Below, piece after piece: positions 23,681-38,700 of a stretch of DNA of 64,000 bases; position 1 is the first letter of the stretch, and each line of letters starts with the position of its first letter. Origin of the DNA: Drosophila pseudoobscura (taxonomy: Eukaryota > Arthropoda > Insecta > Diptera > Drosophilidae); the NCBI RefSeq assembly GCF_009870125.1, contig NC_046683.1, positions 6,138,001 through 6,202,000 on the forward strand, read 5' to 3'. The notes under the pieces were generated by a model. It was not told the DNA's origin and did not search any database. It saw only the letters and a list, made by a program, of their open reading frames with translations. The translations under genes were made by a program, and so were the position numbers.

Positions 23681-23767
23681 TCAACGTATCAAGAGTCCCG
23701 TGTCTGGTGACCAGCGATTCGCCCGATAATACATATCCTTATACATCGAGGGGCAAGCATATTGATT
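23681..23767 (-). CDS. CARPB: CARPB coding exon 8 (C-terminus and stop)
   Basis: Follows an 86-nt intron whose acceptor is CTGACAG. Encodes NQYACPSMYKDMYYRANRWS and eight more residues, then TGA at 23681-23683. The Cys-Pro-rich tail is typical of insect CA-related proteins. Confidence 0.92.
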   Translation of the reverse strand, partial: NQYACPSMYKDMYYRANRWSPDTGLLIR

Positions 23768-26700
23768 CTGTCAGAGAAAATACAACATTTAAGTGGAGGG
23801 GGTGCACAAAGAGGGGGAGGCTTGGAATAGAGTAGTGGTAGAATCGCACTCACCTTGTTCCGCTTAAAATCTATGTTCGTTCTTACGGTTCTATGATGTA
23901 AACTTTGCACGGGTCGCGCATTATTACCTAGTGGAGCTTTTGGAGTACTCTCGGAGCCTTGCATCAGTCGTCGGAGTTGGTATAACTGAAAGATATACAT
24001 ATATGAGTATGTATATTGTTTCGGCCGTCATAATATCTCATTACTGTACAATCCCCCCCTCATTCTCTCTCGCATCGCACAAGCAACTTAACAAATGACT
24101 ATATATTTTAATGGTTTTTCTGCGGGTTTTTCGCGGCCAATGTCGTTTCCCACTAATTAAAGTTGAATGAAGTGTCAAATGCTTTGCACAATTTGTCAAC
24201 CGAAACTCGGATAATTATGTTTGACAACTCTATACTAGTTTGTATGTCTGCAGGCTTACATTCATAGTTTTTATAGAAAGCTTTTGGTGGTTTGTAGGAG
24301 CTATTCTGTACCCTCCTGGAACCTTAAACTTTATTTCAAACTTAACGATTCTCCTCTCTCTAGGATTTCTCTTCCGATTATTAAAATACCCCTAAAGGTC
24401 CAAGAATTCCCATCGTCAAGTTCATAAAAATCACTCTTTAGTGGACCGTTGACTTGTTTGCGTTTCATTTGATTCCTATTTTGTTTACTCTTCTCGATGC
24501 GCTTTTTTTCGACCTTTCCGCAGCCCTTGCCACGCCCTACAATCCCACCATTACACATGCATTTATGCAAATTGATTAAACTAACCAAATATTGTTTTTT
24601 AATTATGCACAGAGCGGCATATTGACCGCACTGAAACCGCGATCTGACCAATGCCCAAATTGATGAGCAATTTTATAATTGCATTTATGCGATTTCATTG
24701 TACTTCCAATCATTATAAAAAAAAAAACATGAGACGGACAGACAGAGAAAGAGAGACGGAGAGATGGATAAAAAATACCGATTGCACATAAATAAACCAA
24801 CAATAACAATCATCTCTAATTGCAATTGAATACACACACAAAATGCATTTAATTATTTGCGGTGTTCGACCTAAAGAATTGACTGACACACCATGAAAAT
24901 AGGATTTGTTTTAACGCAAACTGTACCCCAATCGATCAATATTGCATGTTTAAGCATACAAATTTTGAATGTTTTACTATTTTAGTTACACAACAAACCC
25001 ACATAGATTTATAGTCAATATCCATGCGATATTCAAAATATTGAAATGATATTTCATTAAGCAAAATTTACATGTCGTTTGCATGGGCTTGGATTTAGCG
25101 GGATATAGGCGGACTTTGAACTCACCTCTTGTTTGGTGATATAGATGGGTTTATTAACTATGATCCAGACGGTGCTCTCCCAGCAGCCGGGATGGGTTGT
25201 GGAGCCCTCGTAGGTGATGTAGTGATCCGTGTTTGGCAGCAGCGACCTCACCGATATGTGCCGGATGGGCGTCGAGAAGCCTGTTGAAAGGAAGAAGCAG
25301 GATGGATCGGTTCTGTGATTGCATAAAACATGAGAAATGCAAAGTTCAAGGTGCAGCCGAAAAGGCGCGACTGGGCTGGTGTAGAGAAAGCTTGAGCTAT
25401 TTATGCGCATATCGCAAAAAAATATGAAAACACGTCTTCAACTTCGGCATGCCAAAGTCGAATGAATAATTCAGACACGGGAACCCACCCCACCAACACT
25501 TGCAACATCCTGGCTCATTCCCGACCCAATCTTCACCCAGTCCACGACCTATTCCCGACCCATTGTCGAGCTAATCCGACTCGCCCTGACCCCACATGAC
25601 CACTTTAACGTCAGCGCACGGCTTTATTCATACAAATCATTTTGCCAGCCGGAAATGAAGCAAGTCGCGGCTTGTAAGGCCGCAATGTAGCACAACTCAA
25701 TGTCTGGCAATCGCCGAGGTGGAGTCGGTGTCGGTGTCGGTGTCGAATGGGTACGAGTGTGGGTGGTGTGGGTATTTGCATCAGAAGTGTTAGTTTTACT
25801 TTCCCTTGAGCATATACGAGTAGATGTGCTGGGTGCCGTTTGGAAAGTAGCATACCGAATTGTATGAGGAGATTATGTGCGAGGAGATTGATTGAAATTT
25901 TCTGGAAAACGATTTCAAAAGAAACTTTCTTTCAAAATGTATTTGCATTCTCTTTCTTACGTGTCTATTCATTAGTATCTAAATGATTGCCCGTCAATGT
26001 AGCTCTGATTATATCCTTGTCTAGGTGCATAGCTTTTTAATAGCCCTTCTAAAATGGACATCAATATTTCTCTTTTCATCTATATATCTTTGCTTTGTTC
26101 CTTTTCCTGTGAATATATTTTATCTATACCACGGTTGGTCACTCCTATAACCCGTATTTCTGCCTGTTACTGTTGGATCTATCTATCCATATGTATGCTT
26201 TTACCTATCTGTATCTTTTCCCTACCATTTCTTTCATCCACCTTTCAGTGCCATAGAGTGTCTACAATTTGTTCAACCTTCAACTATGCAGCAAGCAATT
26301 TCTTGTGGATTTCTTCTGGAGCTGCTGTTTCTGTTGTTTCTGTTGTTGTTGTTGGAGAGTGGCCTGGCATATTTCTTGGTTTTGGTTGCTGCTTGGCTTC
26401 TCTGGCATTTTACAAATTAAGGCTGGGGCTGGACTGCCATAAAGTTGTACGACCTGTAAAAAGGCTATTAAACTGGCCAAGAAACTGCCAACGAGACGTG
26501 CAATGAAGTTGTGGGTCCGTCCAGCCGGTAAGGGGAATTATTAAGTGTCGGTTTAGTGTAATTCGAGGTTTCATTTTCGTCACTTTGTGCAGGGCAGTCT
26601 CAATTTCGTACCCCCGCCAGGAGTCATTTTTTATGGCTCGCCTGGACATAATTATGGCCTCGACTGCAGTTGTTGTTGCAATGACATCATAAAAGGGGCA

Positions 26701-29700
26701 GGGCAGGGCCGGTCAGGGAAGGAGAATGGTATTCGCAAAAGAGAGGAAGAGGCAGAGAGAGCAGAAAGGGAAGCCAGCGGCAGAGCATTGCAACGATATT
26801 AACGTTGCAACATTTCCGGGGGCATTTTGCGTGAACGGAAATGAAGGCAAGGAAAAAGTTATGCAAGGTAATGTAAGCTAGAGATGGCAAACATCACGAT
26901 TTTTATTTACCGACCAGATATCTAGTGCAATATTATGTGTAAAATGCCCATAAAATGGACCAGACAAAGATATAAGACATATTTAATTGCATGCGTTATT
27001 ATCAATATGTCATCCGATTTTTATATCGATGAGTCGGTAGACCAAGATTAAGTGAGAGTAATGCCAAATCTAAACAAGGGTGAGTTATTAAGTTTTAGCC
27101 GAAACCCCTCAACCCCTAGCATTGGGGCCTAGTGGTGGCAAAAAGTTGAGTTCTGTCTGCCTATCGTATACAGTTAGCAGAACAAAAATCAAAGTAAGGC
27201 GCGTACAAATTATTGCTGAGGTAACAGGAGCAAATATACATATAAACCTTAAACAAAAATACTTTAAATCACGAGCTCTGAGTTATTTAGTTAGCTCAAC
27301 TATCGATAGGTAACTCTACTCAGTGTAAGTAGCCAGTCAGTGGCACACTCACCTCGATAGAGCACCTTGTTGAAGGTGCTCGTGATGATGCGAAGCTCCG
27401 GATTGGGCGTCTCACCAATCTGCACCATAAGCGACAGTCCCACAATACCCTGCGATTTGTGCTGGGCCTCGGACATGTTGTGGTAGAGCTCCTTGTTGAA
27501 GCCATATATTTGAATCTGCAAGGAAAAAGCCAGAATAATTCGTGGTCCATCTCAATCTGTATCTAAAACAGAAACTCACCTCGCCTGGAAAACTGTAGCC
27601 TTGGATGAAGTGCTCGGAGCCGCGAGTGTTATCCACGCCGTAATGGATGTAGATCTCCTCGAACTGATAGCGATAGGCCAGAGGGCCGCCGGATATGTTC
27701 ACATGCTGCTTGGTGTCCTTGTCGACGCGAAAGACGAGCGACTGGCCCGTATTGTGCAGAGTGCCAGAAACCTGTTGACCGATTTAAGGCTGGTGAGAAT
27801 GCCCAATAGGGGAAATATGCATATGACATGCATATATATACACACCTTGTGCTTGTCGATGTGCAGCGGTCGGAGGTAGGGATCGAACAGCAGCTTGTCA
27901 GGCACCACATCGATGGGCGATTGGCGCCGTCCTTTGTTGCACATATTCCACTGTGGATTGATAAGGCCCCAGAAGCTTGGTCCTGCCAGACGAATCAACG
28001 AATGAGAGTCGTGTGCGACACACACAGATACACAAAGGAGTACAGTATGCATCAGTTATTGTCCCTACACCCAGTCGCCCTCTTTCGATCCACTCTTTTC
28101 TGTCAATCGACCAAATGGAAAACGTGTCTTCGCCTCCTTCCCAATGCAAACAGTAGCGGCCGTGGCAGTGGCTGTGGCAGCTCCAACAGCAACGTCGATG
28201 ACAATTTCAAATGCCAAATGAAATTTCATAAGCTTCGAGGATGAAACTCCCATTCGGCAGCGCCTCGCAATGCACCTACTGCAGCCCATTTTAAATGGCA
28301 ATTAAATGCACTGACATTGGGTGCGGGTTTTCCGGGGTGTCCCCAAAAGTTCAATGCCTGATGTGATATGACGGGCTAAAAGCTGCCGAAACTTTTCAAA
28401 ACAATGCTCGGTTTTTGGGGAGAACCATCACCATGGTCAGCGGGTAGCCTAGTAGGTGTGGCAGGGGATGGCAGTGGATGGTAGTCGTGGTCTATGGGAA
28501 TTAGACCTTTGTGCCTCATAGAAAATTTAATATTTTCTATACCAGGCGAACACCACACAAATAAATTGAAGCAAACAAATGGTGCGGGAGCAGTTGCTGG
28601 TAGTCGACTAGTTGACTATTCTATCTCTTTAGATATCAACGATTAAAAATAGTATTGTTAGGAATAGCCGAACAGAATTTCATGGAATATTCATTATTAA
28701 TTGGAAGACTTTTTTGAAAGCCGTGAAAAATCTTCAAGAAAAGATCAATTATACTACTACATATTTTTCGCTTTAGTTAAGTGAGATATACGGGCCTGGC
28801 AGCCGCCTCAACCCAACCTAACCTAGTCTAAGTCTAAGATATAAGGGAGATATCTGAAACACATATCTTTGATTTGAGTTTAATTTCCTGAAAAGAAGAA
28901 TCTTCAAACAAAAATATCTGAATTAGATTCTAAGCGAGACTTTTTCTGAAATATGATTAGTGATCATTTTCCTCCAGAATCAGAATGTCCTAGAGTTGAG
29001 TGCAATGGTGTGTCCTTGATCGTTATTAAGCTAATGGAATCCATCCGAGTTTTTGGGGACAGCATTTGATGGGCATTCAGGATGTGAATTTCGTTCACTG
29101 CAATTCGGTTTCGAGGTTTTCGATCCCTGTGTAGCTGTGTGCGTGCCTGCGTGTGTGTGTGTGGGTGTATCAGTATCTGTGTGAGCCAGTCCGCGCGTGG
29201 CTTTGTTATTGTGTGTGTTTCTGCTTGGATGACACGCGGCACACGATGCCCGAGCGATGGAGGCAATAAATGCCAAAGTTTAAAAAGTGTTTCACGATGA
29301 TGCAGTTGACCCACCCCCTGACACCGCCCCAGACATACCCACCTAGGTCTCTGCCACCCCGCACTTGTCGCTTTTGTGGCCTGTCCCGGCCGCTGTTCAT
29401 TTTGTGTTTTTGCATTCATTTGTTGCTGATACTCCTGCTCCTGCTTCTGTTGCTGTTGCAGTTGCATGTTGCCTGTTTCTCTCTTTTTTTGCTGCTGTTG
29501 ATGTTGCATAAATAAAACTGCAACTGAGTTCCTGCCAGGGTGCAGGTTCGTGGCGCATTCGTGAGTGGGCAGACCATTCAGACAGTGACATGCAACAATT
29601 ACAACTGCAACAACATCCTGCACTCATCTGATCTGGGCTGTTTGCTTGCCTGCGTTTCTATTTTTTTCCTGCCGAACGATTTGAAATGTAATTAAATCAG

Positions 29701-32700
29701 TCGCAAAACCCCGGTCGCATTGCTGGAGAAAGGGGATGGAGACACGCTTTGAAAGAATTGCCGATTTATGTATGCAAACAAAGCATACGAGTACGAGTAT
29801 ACCCAATATTGCAATAGATCTTATTTGGAGTCGAAACCATGAACCATGAAAACCATGGACCCATGAAACATTATTTCCCCAAAGAGCTCCCATCAAATCC
29901 GAATTAATATGTGACTTTACTTACCGGATATACCATCGTATGTCCACCATTCCTCCCAACTGGATAAAACCTCTGAAAGAAAGAAGTGAAAATTTTGGTG
30001 AGACAACATTCAAGGTGAATCGTGAATCATGAATCCCGAAACAAAATCCTGTACCCATATGCAAGAATTCGCAAGGATTTGACACACTTGAAGGGAGACC
30101 GATCTCCCACGTTGCCACATGCACAAGTCCAAGGCTTAGTGCCTGCAACGACCATTCCATTTCATCTCGATGCGATAGCGTCGTATGGGGAACCACCCGC
30201 TGGCAGCTAAAGCTCGGTTTTCCAATGCGCATAATTCGCTGCCAATGTAAACAGCGCATGAAATCAACTAATGTAAGACTTCCCCTGACTCCTCGACCCG
30301 ATCCCGCTCTCCGTCCCACTCCCACTTGGAGCCAGACTGAGAGTCACCGGGTCCGCGACAGAATCGGAGCCAGAGACAGAGCCGGAGTCAGACAAAACAA
30401 ACAAGCAGCTTCTTCTTGGGGGGTAAACGATGACTTTAGTTGCCAGCCATCGAGACGCCATCGGTCTGGGTCCTGCTCCTTCTGCTGGCTTCCAATGCGT
30501 GTCGCATGACTCACAACGGGCCAAAGCAGGCCAAAAAAAAAAGCCAAGAAGCGCTGAATGAGCTGGGAGGAAGGAGTGCACGAAGGATGAGCTGGGACGG
30601 AGGATGCTGCCACGGAGAAGGATGAGCATGACAACAGCGTTGTCGCCAGGCAGTCTGGCGCCAATAAAGTTTACACTCAGTTGCCACATTTCGTTTATGG
30701 GCAAGTTCTGCTTCCGCTTTATCAAGCGACAGACAATTTTCGCTATTTTTTTCGACTCTCTTCTCCCGTCGCCTTGTCCCCCTTTGAGCAGTTTGAGCGT
30801 ATTCAAAATTTATGCTATATGCGTCGTGGCGGGGGCTTTTCGGTGTGTGGGGAAGAGGGCTGCGAGTTGGCGGACGGTTGGGGGCTGGGCTATGGGTTGG
30901 CAATAAAGCCCAAAGAAATTGCTGCAACCCAAAGCGGAAGTTCAAAAGGGAGTCGCTGGAACCGTTGCCCGCTTCCTGCCTGCTACCAGCAGCAACATCA
31001 TCCAACTTCCCTAACTTTGGAGCATTCTGACATTGACAGAGATGGTGTCCTCACTTAAGGGATCTCTAATTTGAGTTTTTGTTTAACAGTCGATCGTTTT
31101 TTGGAGTGCCTAAACTTGGTTAAACTTGAAGTCTTGGGAAAAAGCACTAGGAAAATTCTTTGGCTAATATGAAAGGTTTTGGGAGCAGAGTTGTGATCTG
31201 CAGAGTTGCTGCAGATAAGATTTTCTTCTAATAAATGTAGAATATTCTGTGAGTCGTTCCAATATTTTTTGTAGAAAGTGTGTCTGGAAATCGTGGCCGG
31301 GACTCCGGTCTGACCGAACCTTTGTCTCTGTTGGCTTCTCCTGAATTCCTTTTCGGTTTGTCGTGTTGCTTTTCTTGGCAGAACAATGAACGTCCGTTTT
31401 TGCGAGTCGCGACTCGGCGACGTCACTTCATTTTGTTTGTTTGTCGCTCTACGGCTCTACGCCGTTCTTCTTGTTGCTGTTATTATAGTCTGCTTAGTGC
31501 TGCAAAGTATGCTATTAAATTGGCCTCCGACCGAGTTGATTCCCAGAAGAAAAGCAGTCGAAAAAAGAAGCGCCAGAGTCAGCATTCCAACCAGATGATC
31601 CGCTCTAATCGGTATAAAAGTAAAAGAATGCCTGCCATATCTCAAAAATGAGAACAAAAATGACCCACAGCTAATGCTGATCTGGTTCTTCTTCTCCCTG
31701 GTACTTGTTTATACTGGAACTCAGTTTACCCTCGCACCCTTGACGCACCCGGAGTGCATGTTTACCGTAGAAATTGGGGGAGATTTTTGGGGGCCTTGTC
31801 GAATGGTTCTGGTTTTGGTTGAAGTTTAAGCTTTTCATCAACACATTGCCCACCGCCTCCTGTTTTCTTTTACCAGAAATGGTAAATTCGTATTTATGCT
31901 GCAACAGCAACTTAATTTATGGTTAAAACACTTTTATTTCCATTTTCCCTCCCTCGAACACACAAAATTTCGATATTCGCAATAGAAAAAAGGAAGCGGG
32001 GCTAGAGAATGGTGCAGGGGACGCTGAGTGGTTGGGGCATTGGACACGACAGTCAGTCTGTCGCCACAGTTGTGTTTTGACCAATGGTTTATGGGTTTCT
32101 GTTGGCCATTCAAATGGAATCTGGCTTTCACCTCTCCCGAGCCCCTTTCTACCCCATCTCTGTCGCTTCTGTAAGCCTCTTCCCTCCCTGTCTATGTGTC
32201 TATCCTAGTCTGTCGATTCCCTCGGCCCCGCCTGCATATGGCACACTAGGCCTTTGTGCCAGATCCAGCTTCAGTTGCTTTAATTCTTGGCAAAAGCTGT
32301 TTATCAATTGCAGTTGCCAAAAGCCGATAGGGATTGGAAAATATCTGTCTTTAGACCAGTTCGGCTGACTGTCGGTCTAATGAAGTGCTCTGAAAGCAGG
32401 GAATCCTCCAGAGAGCAGCCCTATTCGGATTGAAAGGTCATATTTGTACGGAGAGGGTTTTCCTGTTCATTTTGTAGTTAATCATACGAGTAGTTAAATC
32501 TTTCGTTAAATCGGGGTAGTTCAAGTGTAAGAGTATCCAAAGAGACGGAAGTTCTGGCCCGGTTTTAGCCTTTTTCACCCCAAATTATTGTCTTTTAGTG
32601 ACTTTAGCCAGACGATATTGTAATTATAATTTGTACATCGTTTCCATTCTACTTTCTTATCGATAACAAGCGCGTTTAGATGACTAAATTAAGTCAGATT

Positions 32701-35700
32701 TCCCCATCCATGGGCATTTGGACGCTCGTGTTTGGCTGTTTGTAATTACGGTGAGCGTTAAATCAGAATCAAGTGAGGCCTCCAGGGAGAGGGGTGCGTG
32801 GCGGGGTCCCAGCCTTCTGTTTGTTCTGGCCCTGCCCCTGACCCTGCTCTGGTTGCGGCCCAGTTGGCGTGCTTGAAAATGGCGTAAAGATGGAATGTTT
32901 GGCTATCAAAAACGGCAGACGACAAGGGGGAATGTTCCCGAATGCTATAGACCAAAGTCACGCACACACGCAATGCCTCAGTGTGTGAGTGTATATCCGT
33001 GTGTGTCGTGTGCTGGGCTCATCAAAAGGAAAACACGCCCCAGCAACATTTCAATGTCTAAATGAATTAAAGAAGCCAAACAAAAGGCCACAGCCGAAAG
33101 CAGCTAAAAGCAAACGATGCCAAGACAATGATGGGCCAATAGAGACATCGAGGGGGGTGGGTGCGGGGGTCACGGGATAGCCCTTTTATGTGTAAATTAT
33201 GGGTTCAATATAATATTGACAATGAATCAATAAAGGAAATGTCCTTAAAATTAATAGGCGACATTTTGATATAGAATTACTCGCTATGTCATCGCTTTTA
33301 ATTAAAATTTCTAGACAAGGGCGCGACACACACACACACACTCACACACGTCTACTTGTGCATTGGCATGTCCTGGATAAATTTATTGCTTCCTGTTAAG
33401 CGCCCAACGAAGCGCTGATTAGTATCTGAAGCGCTGCTGCTTCAGTTTATCAAACTGTCGCCTTGGCAGCCCCGAAGATTGACGAGCATAACTCTGGTCT
33501 GGCCCCAAACCGAAACCAAAACCCAATCCTTCCCCCCACCCTGCCACCCGACCATGCTTCATCGGGCACTGCTGCTGGCACCCTATGCTTGATATCCTCG
33601 CTATCCTCCCAACGCTTCATTGTTCCCCAAAGTTTCCATTGGTTTCAATGGCAAACAAACATTCAATCAGAATGTTCATTAGTTGCTTCAATTTTTAACA
33701 TGGTTTGGGAGCTCGATTGGAAAACTTACAAAGAGTCCAGCGGCGGTTTGATGGAAAACTGATTAACTGGCTGAAATACTGCACGGGTGAAAGGGAGAAT
33801 AAAGCAAAAGTGAATAGCTAACATTGAGGAATGAGGTTTATTTGACATCGACCGAAACACACTTCTCCAGCTCTGAGATTTGTCCAGATATTACCCTTCC
33901 TTCTTCCTAGGGTGTCCAAGGGATTAATGAATTCTATCATCATTAAACCGACGATATACTCGTACAACTTTACCCAAACAATTCCCAGTTATTAGTTAAA
34001 CAAGTTACAAAGTTTCCAGGAATGAAAAACATATTAGAACATTCTTGTCTGCAATTTACATTTGCTTTCCCCCTCCGTCTGCCACTCCCTCTCCCTCAGA
34101 AACAATTCACACTTAATCGTCGAGCAAATTAACCAGCGGCAACGACAGAACAGAAACAATTTCCACGCCATTAGATGATTTTTCTAAATAGTTGCGAAAA
34201 CTTTTGCCATCTCTACCCGCAAAGGAATGCCGCATATTTTTTCTTGTTGTTTGTTTGGGAAATACTTTTGTGTTTTTTACTTTGGAGCCCCAAAAAAAAG
34301 GAAAATTCCGATTTCATCTTTTGGAGTAAATTAAAAATGGGTCAGCCAGGGCCAGCGATCCAGCGAGAGAGAGAAAGATTACAAAGTGGAGGGAAATAAA
34401 CGTTCAACTCACGCGATGAGTTAACAGCCAAAGTTGATGTTGGTCTGTGGCCCGATTTCGGGCCATGGTCTGGTCCGGCTAGCGCGTTTAAATTCCTCTG
34501 AAAGCAATGATTGAAAAGCCCCGAAAATGCACATTGTATTAAAGATATCCGCTGTCCAGCCAGGGTACCAGAACTTTGAAAGGAAGGCTATCTTGGGGTA
34601 GCTTGGGTAGAAGGAAAGCCATTATGCTTTTGTGGGTCAACTTTGGTAGGTTTTTATTTGCAAACTATTGGTGGCACTGATTTACACTTGAGATTTTCGG
34701 ATAGGTGGTGTCGATTGATAGGAAGATTCCATGGTGAGATGAATTGAGTTAAACATGGATACCTACACTAACCATGAGCTATTTGCATTTGGGGAAACAC
34801 TCAACTTGAATGGGGCACAAAACATGGATTCTAAACTGTATTGGGTGAGAAATTCTTGCTACCATCCTGCCAAAAATGTGTTCAAAATCATGATTTCCTT
34901 CCCATACAAAGAGCTCTCTGCGTATCCTGGCCAAACTTAAATTTCCCGACTTCTAATTGTTAACATATTACGCTAAAGCCCATGTTCAGGAAACGAGCTG
35001 GAGACTGGACTCACGGATGGAAGGGGGGTCCGGACTTAAGCCAAATAGAACGCTTGAAAACCATAATTTGACTAAAAACCGTCTAGACATTTGCCGCTTG
35101 CCACTATCCAACTATCTTAATTTGTTGGTGCCAACAAACTTTTGCCCACCAATACCAGCAGTTGCACCAACTCCACCTTCGACTCTGCACCAGCAGCACC
35201 GCCAGCCCACAGGAAAACCCAAAGAAATGCAGAAAAAGAAGGCGAAGTAGCAGGCCAAAGTCGAGGCTCAAGAGGAAGTTGTGGCCGTCGCTGCCTGGCA
35301 TATACAATTTCGATAATAAGCAACAGTGCATACTCCCTTGGCTCTCCCTGCCCCCCTCGGCCACCCATTTGGAGTGGGCGTGGCATGACACAAGCACACG
35401 TGTGCAGGTTGGGGGCAAGACAAGGGGTACTAATGCGAGTCACGTCAACGCTGCATACGAAATCGTTTTTTGAAAACGTTCCACCAGTTTTGGCCAACTT
35501 CATCTATCTTTGAACGGTTCCTCAATTAGTGGCATTGGCCTTAAAAACGAGGCAGTACCAGTTGTGGCAAGCGGCAGGCGACTTTAAGTGCCACTCCGGC
35601 AACAGTCGCAGCCATCATCATCATCGAGACGATCGACATCATCATCATCATCAGAAGCGATGTGGTCATTTTATTCATCTTCATTCGATGGCCCTGCGGC

Positions 35701-38700
35701 TGACATATGTATGTATTGGCGTTTGTAATATGACAGACAAAAGCACAATCAGCTAAGCACTTACTTAGGGCGAATGAGAGAGAGAGAGAGAGAGTATTCC
35801 AGCCAGAAAATGGGAAGGAACGAAAGAAAGAAAGAAAGAGGGAGGGAGAAACGAACAGTGGGTGAAATTACCAATCTAGTGGGTAAGGTACTAATGATTT
35901 TTATAAATGTTAGTATTAAAAAAAAATTTGTTTGGTATAGTTTTTAGTGCAGACCATAAGCAAAAGACTTTAAATATTTAAATTCACATTAAACGAAACT
36001 AACAGATTATGGGTGTCCTGCGGGTGCTGGGAGGGCCTTCCTTCATATATTGTTACTCCACGAAAATCGAGTCACCGCAAGCCGCAATCTTATAATAAGA
36101 ACTATTCAATAGTACCAAAGACTATACAATATTGTATAGTATTGTATAGTCTTTGATAGTGCACAACTCAGGTAAGACATATAACACTATTTACTGCAAA
36201 CATATGACTTCCACTTAAAAATCTGCGTAACTGAAAGAGCCCGTGGAAAATTGCAATAAATCTACTGTTTTGAAAATAAAAAACAAGCGAAAACTCCTGG
36301 AGGAATTCTAAATGGATAACCAAACAAAGTGAAACTCCACATTTCACAAATGGTGTTTTTTCCTGCTGGACTTGGTCATTTCACCCACTGTAAGATGGTG
36401 GAAAATAGCGATGCCATGTCAAAGTGATTTTTCACCTCAAGGGCAAATTTAACACAATAATTTGCACAATTTGTCAAAACAACCCTCTGGCTAAATGGTA
36501 TCATAAACCACACACACAGTCCTCACACACACACACACAGACACACACACACAATCACACTGCGTAGCCCATATTTTGACCCTGTCTGTCTGTCTGTCTG
36601 GCTGTCTCGGTGTATGTATGAGAGTATGAGAGTTGATTGTCCTGCATGCAGTTCTCCTTTGGCTTTGGCTCTTTTTTGTAACGCCCCACAGAATGCTTCC
36701 CGCTTTTTTTCGCCCCCCCCCCCTATTTCACTCTATATTTTTAGTGGTTTTTTTCTGGTTGGCTTTCCAGGGAAAAAGAAAATGCTCTTTGGATTATTAT
36801 TAGGCTGTTGTTAGCTGTAAACATTTGTCCGATTTATTTGGTTAGATTAAAGTAACCTTTTTTTAAAAAGGTTTTGGGAGAGCGGGAGAGAGGTAGAAAA
36901 AGGGTTTTTAAAGTTCAGACCAGTTTTTCTAATGACAAGATTTTACATTCTTTCATCACAGAACTTTCAATGAAAGTTAGCGAATTGATCCCAACCCCGC
37001 GTTGGAGTATAAAGTGGTTGGAAATGGTTTTGTAGAACCAAAGAATATATCTTTTGCAAGGATACCTTTTTCGATGCTGATGTTCAGCAGGGGTATGTCT
37101 AAAAATAGATACATTCGATTCGAATGTCCCTCAAAGAGACGAATTATCCAAATCTTTAACACTCAAGCTTGACAAAATAGATGCATCACAATATATAATC
37201 GTAAATGTTTTAGTCGCTTAGGCTAACATTTTACTTGCCATATAATCTCCAATATTTAGAACTTTGATTGATTCAATGATTTAATAATGTTTTATTTGAG
37301 ATTTAGGGCTGATTCCACTTTGCAACAAGTTTGTGTGCTCAAACCCCGAAAGTGAATTCGATATTCCCTCATGTGCAGAGTATACTTTCATGTTTTCCTA
37401 TGTACGCCTGGAAATGGTTTGTCGCCATTTCTCTCACACCTTTCCTCCTCTACTCCTTCTACTCCCCTCTGTGAATCACCTCTCGAACCATGTCACCCCC
37501 AAGTCGTTTCAGTCATTTTGCAGTTTTTGCACTTTGCAGTTTATGCAATTTCAGTTGATGCCGTAGTCGTGGTCGTTGCTATACCCTTTCAAAAGGGTAT
37601 TACTTGCCAAGCCTCCATCAGGATTATATTTCTCTTTTCCATCAGTGTACTTGTCAGTTTTCCATTCTTTCCGGGCGATCTTTAGGTCGAAGCACCCAAG
37701 ATATCTTGTGATTGAGACATTTCATTATCCATCGTACATTGATCGATCTGCCTGGGTATCAAAAGGTTCGGCCATGAAGATAGTTTTTCTTCTGGTTATC
37801 GTTGTCGTTGTTGTCTGACCGCACTGCAATTGTTGTTGTTTGTATTTCGCTTATTTTTATTTGCACTTGTTTATGCTGCAATTTTTATAATAAACGGCAC
37901 TGCACCCTGCGCACCCGCGCACCCTCACGAAAGACCACCTAACAGCTACCTACTACACAGTATCCTGGCGAACCGATCTGTCTGCGGTTTTTCCCACTAA
38001 TGTCGCTCAGTGTGTACAAACATTATGCATATACATATATGTATATTCGCACCCATATGAGTTTTTATACATGTATGCAGGAGTATGTGAACCGTAAAGA
38101 TTCATTGTGATGCCGCACACACAATAGGAATCGAATTCTATGCATTCGCAAATTCCAAGTGTTAAATCAACGTGATGAACAAAAGTTATTGAGTATTTGT
38201 TTATATTATTTGTGTTCCTTCCACTTTTATTTATACCCCTTGCTGATTTTTCTTCTTATTTGTGCTTCCTGCAAAAATATGTGCTCGTGAATGCCCTGAA
38301 AATCCTCTCGACTGGAGCATAATCATCGATGGAAACGCTTGCCGAAGTTTTCTGGGGATTATATGCGGATTGGTGGACTCTGTGCGAGCAGATCATCTGC
38401 AGCACATACATATGTCACTGGCTTTGAAGTGGAGCTCTTAAAGCAGGTGGCAGGTGGCAGGGGCAGCGGCAGGGGCAGATGTATGTTGAAACTGTAGATG
38501 CAGTAGATAATTGACTCTTGTACGAGTATGTAGCAGCTGTATACTTTAACTTTAACTAACGGAATCTTTCTTTACTTTACTCAACTTTATTTCATGCCAA
38601 TAATCTTTTACGCATTTCCTATGGAATCTTCTGATAGATATGCTTGAAATGACAAAGTCTTCCCATGAATTGAATGGAAGGAGTGCCTGAAAACTTTTTG

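Larger units (their letters stand above)
23986..29924. other. CARPB introns 2, 5 and 6
   Basis: Introns at 27983-29924 (1.9 kb), 25281-27352 (2.1 kb) and 23986-25125 (1.1 kb). No nested gene is supported. A run of plus and minus open frames at 28964-29627 comes from CA/GT and CAACAG-like repeats. The small introns 27772-27845 and 27516-27579 are 74 and 64 nt. Confidence 0.6.

Noticed and set aside
28964..29623. 219-codon open frame on the minus strand
   Set aside because: Built from CA repeats and a Gln-rich CAACAG-like tract inside CARPB intron 2; no splice or family support.
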